Shown here one piece after another: positions 12,050 to 23,751 of a stretch of DNA of 64,000 bases (its first letter is position 1; each line of letters starts with the position of its first letter). Below the pieces are notes generated by a model. That model was given only the letters and a program-made list of their open reading frames with translations. It was not told the DNA's origin and made no database searches. Made by a program: the position numbers and the translations under genes. This stretch comes from Vitellaria paradoxa. Lineage: Eukaryota > Streptophyta > Magnoliopsida > Ericales > Sapotaceae. Location of the stretch: positions 28,732,147 through 28,796,146 of the forward strand of contig CM034243.1 in assembly GCA_019916065.1 (NCBI GenBank). Reading direction: 5' to 3'.

Positions 12050-13167
12050 TGTGATAAATGGTGTGTTTAGAACGATATAAAAGTAAAATAAATAAAATAT
12101 AATATAATTTGGAAAAATTTTTACATTTGGTACACATCTCAAATCGTATTTTTTGAATATGAACAATAAAATTTTCGTTCCGATGAATTGGATTTTCGTT
12201 TAGACGGATCAAAATTTTGGACAACCATGATTTCTTTATATTACAATCCATCCAAGCGGTTACGATCTATCCAAACAGATTGTGGAAATCATTTGGACGG
12301 AAATTGGTTATGTAAATTCGTCTGAACAGTTTTTACAATCTGTTGGAATAGTTTCTACGATTTCAAAAAAAAAAAAAAAAATAGTTAAAGTGGATGTCAT
12401 TCAATAACTTGAGAGTCCATAGTGAGAATAGGGAAAAAATTTTTACTATTTAATTAATCGAATTCTATTTATTAACTTTTTTTTAAAGGTATTAAAGTTT
12501 TTTGAATTTTGAGAAGGTAAGAATATGTGAAAATATAACAGAGATTTTTAGAAATTTTCATCAAATTTTTGTGCACCGAACGCATCTAAAATGAGATAGT
12601 TTTAAAATAAATTGTGAGTTTGTAATTTATATAATGAGTAAAAAATGAATAATTTTTAAAAATTTTTAAAAAATTCAGAGCATTAAACACACTCTTTGTT
12701 GTTTGAATTTGAGGTATTCACCTGAACCATTTGAAGTGCCAAAAATAAAAAATAAAAAAAATCAGAAGTGAAATTTTTTAAAATTTGAAATGTAAAAAGT
12801 TGTTTAGAAATGATTGTTAGATATTTGTTTTTAATTTGGTATAAAGTTGTTAAAAATTATATAAGTGATATATAATAAAATTTTAGTAGAGAATCTTGAA
12901 ATTTACTAAAATTTACTAGTTTTGTAAATTTTTTAGTACAAATGTTAGTCAAATTTTTTAAAAAAATTGACAAAATCTAATAGAACGTATTATAATGATT
13001 TGTTTCAACGAATTTTGATAAATTTTTTGAAAACACTGAATTTTTTTAAAATTAGAAAAAGTTAGAAACCTTTATAATTTTTAAAAATTTTTTGAATTTG
13101 AAAGGAGCTCCGAACGGCCCTATAGGATCGCGTTAACACTAGTGACTAATTTTGTCACGTCAGCTTC
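12050..13167. other. AT-rich core between the foldback arms
   Basis: About 1.1 kb with no long open frame. A piece of the Tourist-like family (gtgagtttgtaatttatataatgag) lies at 12605-12650, so the core contains older mobile DNA. It ends with agtgactaattttgtcacgt and a long T-run. Confidence 0.6.
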
Positions 13168-13612
13168 TTTTTTTTTTTTTTTTTGGATTTTTGGAGGCCG
13201 GTCACTATTTATGCACTTATAAGGATTTAAGTCATACCCAAAAAACTTGTTTGTAAATAAGTCACACTTGCAACAAAAAGACAAAAAAAGACATCACGCG
13301 TTTTTCACCACATTTCAAAACTACCAGTTTTTATCCGAAAATAGTGTATACTTCACTCATAACTTCCGTGACTTTCCATCTTCTTTACAAAGCAAGAAAA
13401 ATCGATTTTTGGAAACAAAATCAAAACTGTTTGCGAAAAACTTAATTTCGCGAGTTTCCATCTTCTTTATAAAGTAAGCAAAATTGATTTTTGAAAACAA
13501 AATCAAAACTGTTTGGAAAAACCTAATTCCGCGACTTTCCATCTTCTTTACAAAGCAAGCAAAACCGATTTTTGGAAACAAAATCAAAACTATTTGGGAA
13601 AAACCTAAATCG
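13168..13612. repeat. Inner inverted repeat, right copy
   Basis: It starts with a T-run, then ggaggccggtcactattta, gtcacacttgcaac and acgcgtttttcac. Three tandem units of about 82-85 bp follow, each with tttccatcttctttacaaag and gaaacaaaatcaaaact. The left copy keeps only about two units. Confidence 0.85.
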
Positions 13613-13654
13613 ATTATCATTCCTAAGTATATTTATTTTTTTTTATTTTGAAAC

Positions 13655-14750
13655 AGTATCGGTACTGTTTTGAAGATATCTCAAAATACTAATCAACTCC
13701 ATGGATTTCTCTTGCCCAAAACTTATCATCTACTTATAATTCATGGTGCTATTTTAAAAATAGTACCGGTACTGTTTTGAAGACAGTACCGGTACTGTCT
13801 TGATAAAATAGTGCCGGTACTCTTTTGAATCGGTACTGTTTTCATACTGCCTAAAAAACATCAATCGATACATAATACAAATCAACGATACGAGCCAACA
13901 TCATCATATTTTTTGAAACAGTACCGGTACTGTTTTGAAGATAGCTCAAAACGCCAATCGATCCCATGGATTTCTCTTGCCCTTAAAACTCGTCATCTGC
14001 TTATAATTCATGGTGCTATTTTGAAAACAATACCGGTACTGTTTTGAAAACAGTACCGATAAAACAGTACCGGTACTGTTTTGGACCGGTACTGTTTTCA
14101 TATTGCCTAAAAAACATCAATCGATACATAACAAAAACCAACGATACGAGCCAACATCATCATATTTTTTGAAACAGTACCGGTACTGTTTTGAAGATAG
14201 CTCAAAAAGCCAATCGGCCCCATGGATTTCTCTTGCCCTTAAAACTCGTCATCCGCTTATAATTCATGGTGCTGTTTTGAAAACAGTACCGATAAAACAG
14301 TACCAGTACTGTGTTGAAAACAGTACCGATAAAACAGTACCGGTACTGTTTTGGACCGGTACTGTTTTCATATTACGTAAAAAACATCAATCGATAGATA
14401 ACACAAACCAACCATACGAGCCAAATCATCATATTTTTTGAAACAGTACCGGTACTGTTTTGAAGATAGCTCAAAACGTTAATCGGCCCAATAGATTTCT
14501 CTTGCCCTTAAAACTTGTCATCCGCTTATAATTCATGGTGCTGTTTTGAAAACAGTACCGATAAAACAATACCGGTACTGTGTTGAAACAGTACCGATAA
14601 AACAGTACCGGTACTGTTTTGGACCGGTACTGTTTTCATACTGCCTAAAAAATATCAATCGATAATAACATAAACCAACCATACGAGCCAACATCATCAT
14701 ATTTTTTGAAACAGTACCGGTACTGTTTGAAAATAGCTCAAAACGCCAAT
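13655..14750. repeat. Satellite array B, about 262 bp by 4
   Basis: The anchor ctcttgccc recurs near 13708, 13971, 14229 and 14497, and a truncated fifth unit starts near 14705. Each unit contains the perfect 20-bp palindrome AAACAGTACCGGTACTGTTT plus two or three extra ACAGTACCG/CGGTACTGT half sites. Outside this core I see no clear similarity to array A. Confidence 0.9.
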
Positions 14751-14969
14751 CGACAAATCAATCCATGAAGAAGATAGGCCAATAAGTTCTATCTTCTTAA
14801 TATCTTCACGACTAAAACTGTAAATAATGAAACTGAAAATAAGGAAAGAAAAAAAATGGAAGAAGCGTGATTCTTGGTAAACATATCTTCACGTGATTCC
14901 CGGAATTTCTAGAAATAACTTGTGTAACTTTGTTATAGAATAAAGGATATTATCGGTATATTAGAAACT

Positions 14970-15115
14970 ATATTTAAAACAAACTCGTGGGACCCACTCA
15001 AAAGTGTGACTTAAATACAAAACTTTCCACATTAATGTGACTTAAAGCATACTTTTTTTTTGGTGTGACTAATAGTTTTAAAAGATTACAAAGTATGACT
15101 TGGATACAATTTCCG
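14970..15115. repeat. Outer inverted repeat, right copy
   Basis: Inverse of 9741-9886: caaactcgtgggacccact, then spaced gtgactt words and aagtatgacttggatacaat, then a T-run ending at 15128. Confidence 0.85.
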
Positions 15116-15911
15116 TTTTTTTTTTTTTCTGTAATCCACAACCTCACTGTGATGGGCCAAAGAGTAAATTAGGGGATATATGGTCGGCTCTCTTGATCAT
15201 ACTTCCCAATCAAATTGTGTGATTCGAAATCTTGCCAATAATATGAAGAGCATACTTACTTGTCAATCCAACTATGCCCGAGGACACCTCTAACGATTTT
15301 ATGGGGGATTTTAGAGGTTTACAGTGAAAAAATTTTAATTATAGGAGTTGCAGTAATCAATCAACGATCAGAATATGATTGTATTTTAATATGATGTGCC
15401 TTTTCACATTTTTCATTAATTATATTTTAATTAAATTTTGTTTAACTTTTATTTTTATTTTGAATTTAATTTTATTACATTAAATTAAACCATTAAATTT
15501 GATATAGTTATATTTTAACCGTTGATTAAACTATTGTAACTTGCGGTGGATTTTCCCACTGCAAATCCCGATTGATGCGGCACGATCTCATCTATTCGTC
15601 AAGCATCTCTCTTGAATTTTGCAGTTTCCTCAATTATCCACCTTGTTTGAAAAGAAAGGAATTACATCCTGACCTCAACCAACAATGCCAGTAATAAAAA
15701 AAAATGATTATGGCACGCTCCCCAATGACCAGTCTCGCGCCTTTCTCGGCCGCTGTCTTGCCAAGGATACCCAACTGCCCCCGTTTGTGGATTCAACACG
15801 CTCAGAAGCCATTCTTCACTACGTGCTGTTGAAATTAAATTTGAGTCGTTCATTTGATGTCAAAAATAATTTGACTAAAAAATTCGTATGAAACAAAAAA
15901 GTATTTTAAAA

Positions 15912-16585
15912 TTCGCATTTTAAAACCGTTGAAAGTAATGAATTCATTAGAATTTTAGAATTACATATTTCTAGACGAGAGTAGTACAAAGATGAGTAAC
16001 CCTCTAAAAATTTTCCGCATTATACTTAATCAAACTCAAGTAAATAATATTATATTATAAAAATACGAGTAGTTACAATTTTGTACTATGCTTTATACAT
16101 GTTTCTCCCTATTTGTCACTGCAATAGTGTAGTGCAGCCTCCCAACAACTCAATCATTGTTTATTTCGAAAATGCGATTTCGCCCTGGTTCTAAGAATAC
16201 ATTTTGAAAATTCGTTTTCTTAGCAACATTTCTTTTAAACTCAGTGTTATGGAAATACATTTTGGATGAGTCTATTTACATTTTACTAATACTTTCTTGC
16301 CTCATTTAATTTTTTCATTAATTGAGTTACACAATAGTCACTCTTCCTTTTCATCATATATTATACATAATCCTAATACCTAAAATAACCTTATATTAAA
16401 ATTCAAACTAAGAAATAACTATAATGTTATAAATACCCTTATTTTATAATAGAAAATATTTTTTTAAGACAAAATATTAGGAAACAACTTACCAAAGATA
16501 ATTTTCCCTTTCTACATTTTTGACAAGGGGAAAATTGCCACTTTATTAAAAAAATATATATATTATGACATACAAGTAATCTTAC
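15912..16585. repeat. Dispersed 0.7 kb repeat, copy 1
   Basis: About 670 bp similar in the same orientation to 23752-24468. Shared words include ttgtactatgctttgtaca-type, ttgtcactgcaat, aaaatgcgattt and gggaaaattgccactttatt. A third, partial copy is at 22995-23090. There are no LTR ends or coding sequence; the class is unknown. Confidence 0.75.
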
Positions 16586-18289
16586 CAATAACTTCAAAAT
16601 TTTACAACAGAACAATAATTAAAAATTTGTATGAAACAAAAAGTGCACATAATTTCAAAATATCTACAGTGTTTTATGGTTATTGTTGAAAATAAACTGC
16701 TTCTATATAGTAAAATATTTTAATAATACTGTATTATTAGTACAATTCAATGAGACATTTATCCTCCGTATTACAATTTAGAATACAGGCATATTGCATT
16801 TCTGTTTTGTTCTATGTACTAAATCGATTCACATTCCAAGATACTATTGCCTAAAAGAGCGAAAGTTTTAAAGTGTAACTTTGTTAGAACAATTCGAGGA
16901 AGACCAGCCATCAAAGTCAAAAACAAAAGGCAGTGTGGAAAATTGATTACCTTTGAAATTTCACCATCCTAGCTACTAGAACCAACCAATTTTCTTTCAA
17001 AATTATTATACTGCTTTTACCCATCAAAACTACCATTCACCCATAACTTTGTTTCAGAAGAAAGAACACAAGGATTACTGTCCCTACCTCAATCGTCAAA
17101 AGAATTCACCGGCCTAGAAGACAACAATTCAACTCATCTTGCGGCCCTAAAGAGGGGTTCACCAATCGAACGGTCACGATTGATGTGATTTAGTCAAGCA
17201 CGCAGAAGACAACTGTGAGGCGCATTAAGTTTCAGCATATCGTAAGGAGAAGCACATGCCTAATGGAATTAAGTATATGAGCTGTAAAGCCTTGATGGAA
17301 GGGAAGGAATATAAGCTTTCTCACTTGCTGCTAGTTGCAAGAGACACCATAAACCCCCCCTCTCTCTCCCCTCACACTCACGCACGCACACACACAAACG
17401 CAGAGTGAACTTTGGAGTTTGAAAACACCTTGGGGGGCAGCTTTTCATTGCCTTTGATAGTTGAGCGCCAATTTGGCTGTACCAAAGAGGGCCTTTGTTG
17501 CAAGAATACCTCTGGATATATACAGCTTGCTTGGTATGTGTGCGTGTGGTGCTTTTTCTGGAGGACCCACCCGCAGGCCAGAAAATAAGCAGCAATTCCA
17601 GGGTGATCCAATTCACAATTAATTACAAACTGTGGACAATGGAGGAAGCATTTAGACATCCCAATGGATAAAATAACTACATTATAATGGAATATTTAAT
17701 TTAGAATCGCTCCATAGAATGAGCTTCCTCCATTTCAATTTCCATCCACAGCACATGAAAGAATACCAATTCTCCATTACAAAGGCTGATCCCATTTAAA
17801 AGATTGCATATATATATGTATATATTATTTACATATCATGCACAAGGACCTTGCAAAATGTTTTACAAACATTTTGCAAACACGGACAATTTTAAATATT
17901 TTAGTGTCTGGTGAAGACCATAGGCTTGGTTTTTAGAATTGGGTATGGAAGAAAGAGACCAAAAGTGAGACAAACAAACTGTGTTCAATCTAATGGATAT
18001 CCAAAAGCTCAACAAGCACATAGGAATTGTCCTGCTAAGCATACTTTAGAGCGGGGTCCAAAATAGGATTACTTGTTGGAATACGACAAATGGTAATATC
18101 TAAAATGCAATCACCAGACAGATATGTTTTAAAACACTTAAAGAAATTATAAATAAAGAAATCAAAGGTTCGAAACAAACTTGAAGCATACATCCAACAC
18201 AAAGTACTACAAATCAAGTTGAAATTCTCTCTGCTGATATGCCAGGGACTTTGCTTGAGGCCACTAATCATGTGTGCCGTCTCACATAA

Positions 18290-18760
18290 TCATCTTGGTA
18301 TAGGAGTATACATGCTTTATTAATGTGACCTAGATCCATTTGGTATAAAATGTTATAAAACCATGAGAGCCGAGCTCCAAAATGAACAATATTATACCAA
18401 TTGAATGGGCTTGTAATAAAATGGTATCAAAGCCAAAAGTTCCCAGTCAGAAGTATGTGGACGATCCCAATGTGAGGGCATACGTCTTGCCTTTGAGGGG
18501 GGTGGATTGTGGAGCCCATGAGTTGAGAGTTCATTTGCATTGCATCCATTTGGGTATAACAAGGCTCCTTTGGAGCCTCATATTTTTCTCAAAGAACCTC
18601 AAAAAACTCCAAAGTTTCCAACTTTCTTCAATTAAACTTCGTCACGTGTCACTTTTACATCACTTCGACACCAACTTCTGATTTTTTCTGAATTTTCGGA
18701 ACTCAAACGCTCCGTTTAAAGCTGTGAAGGCCAAGGCCTAAAGCTGATAATATTATATCA
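18290..18760 (+). mobile_element. TRIM-like retrotransposon remnant
   Basis: A tRNA-Met-type primer binding site (tggtatcaaagcc, 18421) lies after an LTR-like end. A purine tract (gaggggggtgga) and a second LTR-like start (tgtggagcccatgag) follow within about 90 bp. The words aatattatacca-ttgaat precede the PBS and recur near 18745. This order fits a very small degraded terminal-repeat element; boundaries are uncertain. Confidence 0.4.
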
Positions 18761-20233
18761 TTTGAATCCGATCATGACATGATAAATGTGGAAAGCAGCA
18801 TTGAGAAACTTATATTTTTTGTTACCCACAAGCCATTAGGAGAGATAGGAAATAACAGTATGCTACCTGTATGCATGAGACAAGAAGATAAGAAAAAGAT
18901 AAAGCTGGCTTTGTTGGGGAGTTAATCACATACGACAACCTTGTGGATTAGATTTAATTGTTAGGTTAACCATCATGGCTAAATATGGAAACTCCTCCTA
19001 ATACAACTACCACCAACGACATAGATTCTCGAAAGATCTACGTACATTATGTATGATTTTGGCTCTAAAGCTTGATGATTTAACCAATAGATCGAGTCAG
19101 ACAAACATGAAGAATTCACCAGAAATTCCTTTGGGTTTGAGAAAATGAATACCCGAGGAATTTGAGGCAGCTCTATCTTCTGTCAAACATGGTTTACCAA
19201 CCTTACTAATTTTAATGTCCCTTAAGAAAAAGGGCAAAGAGGTGGTAAAGGAATTTCTTGGGCAACAAATATAAAAAAGAACCATGCATTAATACGCTAA
19301 CGAAATTTGGTTTGGCCAACATTGTACGCATCATTTGTTAAGTGATATGAGTTTCATTAAATTATCATTAAATGCGCCAATTTTCTTCCTCTTATATTAT
19401 TATCACTACTTGATCTTCAATAGGTAAAAGCAAAACAGAGAAATGCATACTGAAGAAGGATTTTCCTGGAAGAGCAAAGACCCTCGGTGAGTCTGAAGCT
19501 AGAGCAAGTCCCTAACAAAATATCAATTTGTGGCAAAAATATGCACTGAAATAGACCTATCCCACAAGATTGATATGGTAGAAGTTCCTGATTTTTGTTT
19601 GAAAGATGAGATAAAATATGAAAATACTGATATCAAGGCAAAGAAAAATATTGAAATTCTGCGCATTTAGCTGCATTCTGTCATTCATTAGTTTCACACG
19701 ACAAACAAACAGAGGACTTAAAAAAACAAAAACCAAAAATGAAAAAGTGCAATCTGGCTACATAAATGAACCAAAAATTCAAGAGCATTAAAATCAATTG
19801 AATGGAAGCCATAAGTTGTCTACATCGGTGTGAATTGCAAGCAGAGGAAGCTTACATGTGCAAGCTTCATGGTCATCTAATCAGCAAGAGACCTCAGATG
19901 AAACTCCAAACAGAGGATTACATTGAACAAGCCATTGACCACTCATGCTATCACCTCCACAGCGTTACACTGTAATTCTTCCCAACAGACCGGATTTGCC
20001 TCAACTAGAAGGCAATAATCCCACACCATTATCACGAGGCAGAGATCGAGTTCTTCCTCTGCCAACGAATCTTCCACTTCCAATTCTAAAACTTGATCCT
20101 CCACTTACAGATTTCAATTTAGGCTCAACCACCCCATCAGCCTCGCCCCCGAAACTCAGACTCCTTATCAGTTCCACCCAAGAGATCCATCAAATTATTC
20201 CTGATACCCAAATCAGAGTAGACCCTCCTTGAA

Positions 20234-21383
20234 TTACTCAATGGGCCTAGCGCCATCCAAATTACCTTCTTCAACACCCTTAGGCTTCGAATTCAAGTGG
20301 GTATTCCCGGACTCAACCGGATGCCCCACCGTCTCAACCATCAAGCAGGGATTAGTCAAACCATTCCAAGAATGAAGAGGGACCAGTTTACTCAACAAAC
20401 TAAGGCTCTCGACAACTTCCTTCATCGAGGGCCTCCGCTCCCTACAAGACCTCACACACTTGGCGGCTATCACCGCCAATTGCTTCCTCACCAAAGGGTC
20501 CTTTGGAGGCTCAATCCTTGGATCATATACAGCCAAAAGCTTCCCTCTCCTTATCAATGGAATAGCCCAATCCACAATCGAAGGCGGCGAATACCCAACA
20601 TCAATTGCTTTCCTACCACTTATAATCTCCAACAATAGTATACCAAAGCTAAAAATATCAGTTTTTGTACTCAAATTATCGGGAGTCACGTAGCATGGAT
20701 CAAGATACCCCATTGTACCCGCGGGTGGAGTCGACAAGAGACGATAATCATCAACGTGGCAACGAATAGCCAACCCGAAATCGCCCAAACGAGCGTTGAA
20801 ATTGCGATCAATCAACACGTTCGCCGACTTGATGTCGCGGTGGATCACCGGAGGGAGCGAAGAATGGAGGGTTCTCGACGGCTTTTGCCGTTTGAAGAGC
20901 GAGTCGAATTCTTCGGCCCCAGCTGGGCGGGCGAGGACTCGAGTGAACGACGTCGTAGAGAGTGCCGTTGCTCATGAACTCGACGACCAAGAGCCGGTCG
21001 CCAATTGGATCGCTTGTAACGCCCAACAAATTGACGAGCCTGGGGCTTTGGAGCTTGGAGAGGATCTCGATTTCGTTCTCGAGTTCGCTGGCATTGTCGG
21101 AGGAGAGTCTGGGAGCAGAATGGGTCCCTCTGGAGGGCTTCTTCACGGCGACAAGACGGCCGCCGCGGAGGATGCCCTTGTAGACCAGTCCGTGGCTGCC
21201 CTTGCCCAAAAGCTTCCGGTCGGAGAAGCCATTGGTGGCGGCTTCGAGGTCGCTGTACTCGAACTGCTGGATTTTGATGTGTTTTTCGTTGAAATGGTTT
21301 TTCTTGGCAGATGGTGTTGTCGAGGACTTTGAATTGGATACTGAGACCGCTGATTCAGCTTTGCAGTTGAGATAGCCCAGCAT
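20234..21383 (-). CDS. Receptor-like cytoplasmic Ser/Thr kinase (At3g51990-like), frameshifted
   Basis: This is an intronless kinase gene of the plant RLK/Pelle type without an ectodomain. The start codon at 21381-21383 gives MLGYLNCK, like the remembered start of At3g51990. The upstream (AT)n extension of the frame was rejected as 5' UTR. FEYSDLEAATNGF is near residue 41, the glycine loop GKGSHG at 60-65, and AVKK has Lys81. After a frame change come HRDIKSANV (catalytic loop), DFGLA, PAGTMGYLDP (activation segment) and the RPSMKEVVESL end. The frame breaks at about 20877: one extra base (C on + strand) shifts frame just before VIHRDIK. Removing it would give a continuous kinase of about 382 aa, so it is either a young pseudogene or a base-calling error. 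All other catalytic residues are kept, which favours recent loss or error. Substrate and partners are unknown. Confidence 0.85.
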
Positions 21384-21394
21384 GATCGAAGTCA

Positions 21395-21395
<1 letters not shown>

Positions 21396-21436
<41 letters not shown>
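21396..21436. repeat. (AT)n microsatellite
   Basis: About 20 AT units directly upstream of the kinase start codon, likely in its 5' UTR or promoter. It is a length-variable marker candidate. Confidence 0.9.
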
Positions 21437-21438
<2 letters not shown>

Positions 21439-21702
21439 CAACAGAAATACACAGATTTGTATATCTATCAGTCAAATTCAAAAAGTGGACGAGCATTTCA
21501 GAAGCATTGCTGGGTTTCTGAAGGCATTTCTGGGTTGTGAATTTTGCTGCTGCTGGGCTGATTGGTGGTGTCTGACGTCTGTTGATGTGGGTAGGGGGGT
21601 GTGATTGGTAATATTAGATTTTCTTGGGGGTTGAAATGGGTAATATGCACCAAAGTGGAATCCCAAGATGGTTAGCCATGGAGCATGGAAGTGGCACATT
21701 AT
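21437..21702. promoter_or_regulatory. Likely kinase upstream/promoter region
   Basis: Upstream DNA of the minus-strand kinase, less AT-rich than the sequence beyond it. No TATA box or operator could be placed with confidence. Confidence 0.3.
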
Positions 21703-22036
21703 GGCCCCGTTTAGCATACTACAATCCTCCATAAATTTTTATAAATATTTAATAACTCCTTTATTTTTAATTTTTTCGTCATCATTAATTTCAAAAAATT
21801 TTAATATTTCACTAAAAAAATAAAAAAATCTGAAAGTAGGTTAACCGAATATATAATTTTTTTATACAATCATATTCTTCGTGTCAAAATCTTTCAAACG
21901 AGTACCATTATTGCTATTTTTTGTGAATTTTTTTGAATCCGTGGGTTTGCTACTTTTCAAAAAAAAAGGCACTAAAATTAACTCTAAATCACATTTTATC
22001 TCAATTTATCTTATTTTTTCTTACGCTAAACGGGTC
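21703..22036. mobile_element. Tourist-like MITE copy 2
   Basis: Ends GGCCCCGTTTAGC and GCTAAACGGGTC are inverted and flanked by TAT on both sides. The interior matches 8845-9192 closely (tacaatcatattcttc, caaacgagtaccatta). It is noncoding. Confidence 0.7.
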
Positions 22037-22994
22037 TATATAGAATTTTAAATACTAAGTAAAAACACACATGGCTGTTTGTGATAATATTTTTTTTTTA
22101 ATTTTTTTCCCTTCTCATTTTTTTCATTCAATGTTTCTTTATTTTTATAAATAAATTATAAGATAAGAAGTTAAGAAAGAGAAATTGAGAGCAATAAAGA
22201 GTCGTATGGTATTTATCAAATTAAAAAATTTCATGGAATTTCAGAAAAAAAAAAGACACCAAAATTGATTTTTCTTTGTATTAATATTAATATATATGAT
22301 AGTGCATATCTTTAGGCAAGATATGCGTGTGTATTTGGCTTTATAATTATCAATCGAAAGTATTTTAATTTGATATTTAATAGTGATGGTTTCATTGAAT
22401 TTGAACCTAAATTGTAAATCTTAGTGAATAAAAGTAAAAATTATAAAGGTTAATTTGATAATCAGTGATAATTGAATTTTAAAGTAATGGAAAAAAAAAT
22501 AGGCAAGTTAGCATATCTTAACGTAAGTTATATTAAATAGTAATATTTGCATATATTAAACAATGAAATTTTTAAGTATTTATAATTATTATGTGAATAT
22601 TTTCGATTAAAATGTGTATTAAATTATAGGGTTTGTAGATTTTTTAATGAGGACATTTTTGTCGAAAAAAGTTTTCAATATATTAAAATATTGAAATTCT
22701 TATGTATTTATGATTTTTAAGAGAATACTTTTGGTCAAAATGTTTTGTATTCAATCATTGAGTTTCCTAGGTTTTATGATTTTTATGAATAATTTTTGTC
22801 CACATTTTTTTGATGCATTAAATCATTGGTATTCTTAGGTATTTATAATTTTTATGAAGATGTTTTTGGTCAAAAAAATTATGTATTAAATCATGAAGTT
22901 TTTTAGGTATTTATAAAGACTTTTTTGGTCCCAAAAATAATTTTCAATTATTCATACTTTTATTTAATGATAGTAATATTTTTCAAGTACTCAT

Positions 22995-23090
22995 ATTAAG
23001 ATGGATGTCCTCCTAGAAAGTCTTCACATTACGCCTAATCAAGTCTAAAATAAATAATATTATATTATGTATATGTGAGTCATTACAAAT
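22995..23090. repeat. Partial third copy of the 0.7 kb repeat
   Basis: Shares the order gatg-cctcctagaaa, cgcattac, aatcaagtc, aataatattatatta and gagtcattacaa with 15980-16080 and 23840-23920. It is only about 95 bp long. Confidence 0.55.
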
Positions 23091-23125
23091 GGTAACAAAA
23101 CCAATACTTAACTAAATGTATGAAG

Positions 23126-23571
23126 CTAGTGGCGGAATCAAGCCAGGCAGAATCGAGCCCTAACTTGTTCGAACTCGGTTCGAACTTTTATATTGAGCTC
23201 AAGCTGGAGTTCGAGCTCAATTCGAGCTTTTATATAAGCTTGAGTTTGGCTCGATAAAGAAGAATTTAGGTTCGAGTTCGGCTCGCAAATAGCTCGATTA
23301 AACCAAAATAACGTCGTTTTAGTTTAAAATATAACAAATAAATATTTAAAAAATATAAAAATATTATTAAATATATATATACATTTTTAATGAGCCTACT
23401 TGTGAGCTTTCAAGTTAAACTTTTCTAGACTTGAGTTCGAGCTCGAATTTAATTGAGTTATAAATCAAGTTTGGTTCAAACTTTTTTAGTCACGAATCGA
23501 GAACGAGTTGAGCTTTTTTCGAGCGGAGTTCAAATAGCTCACAAATAACTCGATTTATTTCCACCCCTAGA
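23126..23571. mobile_element. GAGCTCGA-rich MITE-like element
   Basis: The left end tagtggcggaa and right end ttccacccctag are approximate inverted repeats. The body is dense in degenerate ttcgagctcgaa words. It is the same broad type as 4660-4926. Confidence 0.5.
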
Positions 23572-23751
23572 AGCCACGCAAAGGTGTGTGCTTGAAAATA
23601 GGAAGATACGATGAACCGACATTAATGTTTGGGTTGATAAAAGGCTAAGCAAGGTACTATGAGACACGGTGAAACACTATTGTCTTACATTGCTTAGATG
23701 GAAGAAGTGTTATATATTTGATATTTGACATCTCTTAAGTACAGCACATTT

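Larger units (their letters stand above)
9730..15128. mobile_element. 5.4 kb palindromic foldback-like element with two satellite arms
   Basis: The two ends are inverted copies. Each starts with an A-run, then AAATTGTATCCAAGTCATAC and about 145 further bp in common (9741-9886 against 14970-15115). A second, inner inverted repeat (11716-12049 against 13168-13612) carries tgaccggcctcc and 80-90 bp subunits. Between outer and inner repeats each arm holds its own tandem array: about 146 bp by 10 on the left, about 262 bp by 4 on the right. A 1.1 kb AT-rich core joins the arms. No transposase is visible, so it would be non-autonomous. I found no convincing target duplication. It is either one foldback element or two related 2 kb elements in opposite orientation around older DNA. 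MULE-type long-TIR elements are the nearest known class, but this assignment is inference. Confidence 0.75.
15129..20233. other. Intergenic region with repeats
   Basis: No gene is supported. A dispersed repeat (15912-16585) and a TRIM-like remnant (18290-18760) are listed separately. The 15660-15850 and 16990-17660 stretches are less AT-rich and could be transcribed, but their open frames match no family I know. The kinase 3' UTR presumably occupies the right end. Confidence 0.5.

Noticed and set aside
15662..15891. Overlapping short frames in a GC-richer patch
   Set aside because: Neither strand gives a recognisable product; no exon continuation found.
17269..17659. Minus-strand frames of 93-115 codons
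   Set aside because: They contain low-complexity CACACA/CTCTCT-derived residues and no conserved motif.
20297..21332. Plus-strand open frames of 73-178 codons
   Set aside because: They are antisense shadows of the kinase gene and match no family.
21384..21452. N-terminal extension of the kinase beginning MYFCCYIYIYIY
   Set aside because: It is a translation of the (AT)n microsatellite; the conserved MLGYLNCK start lies just downstream.
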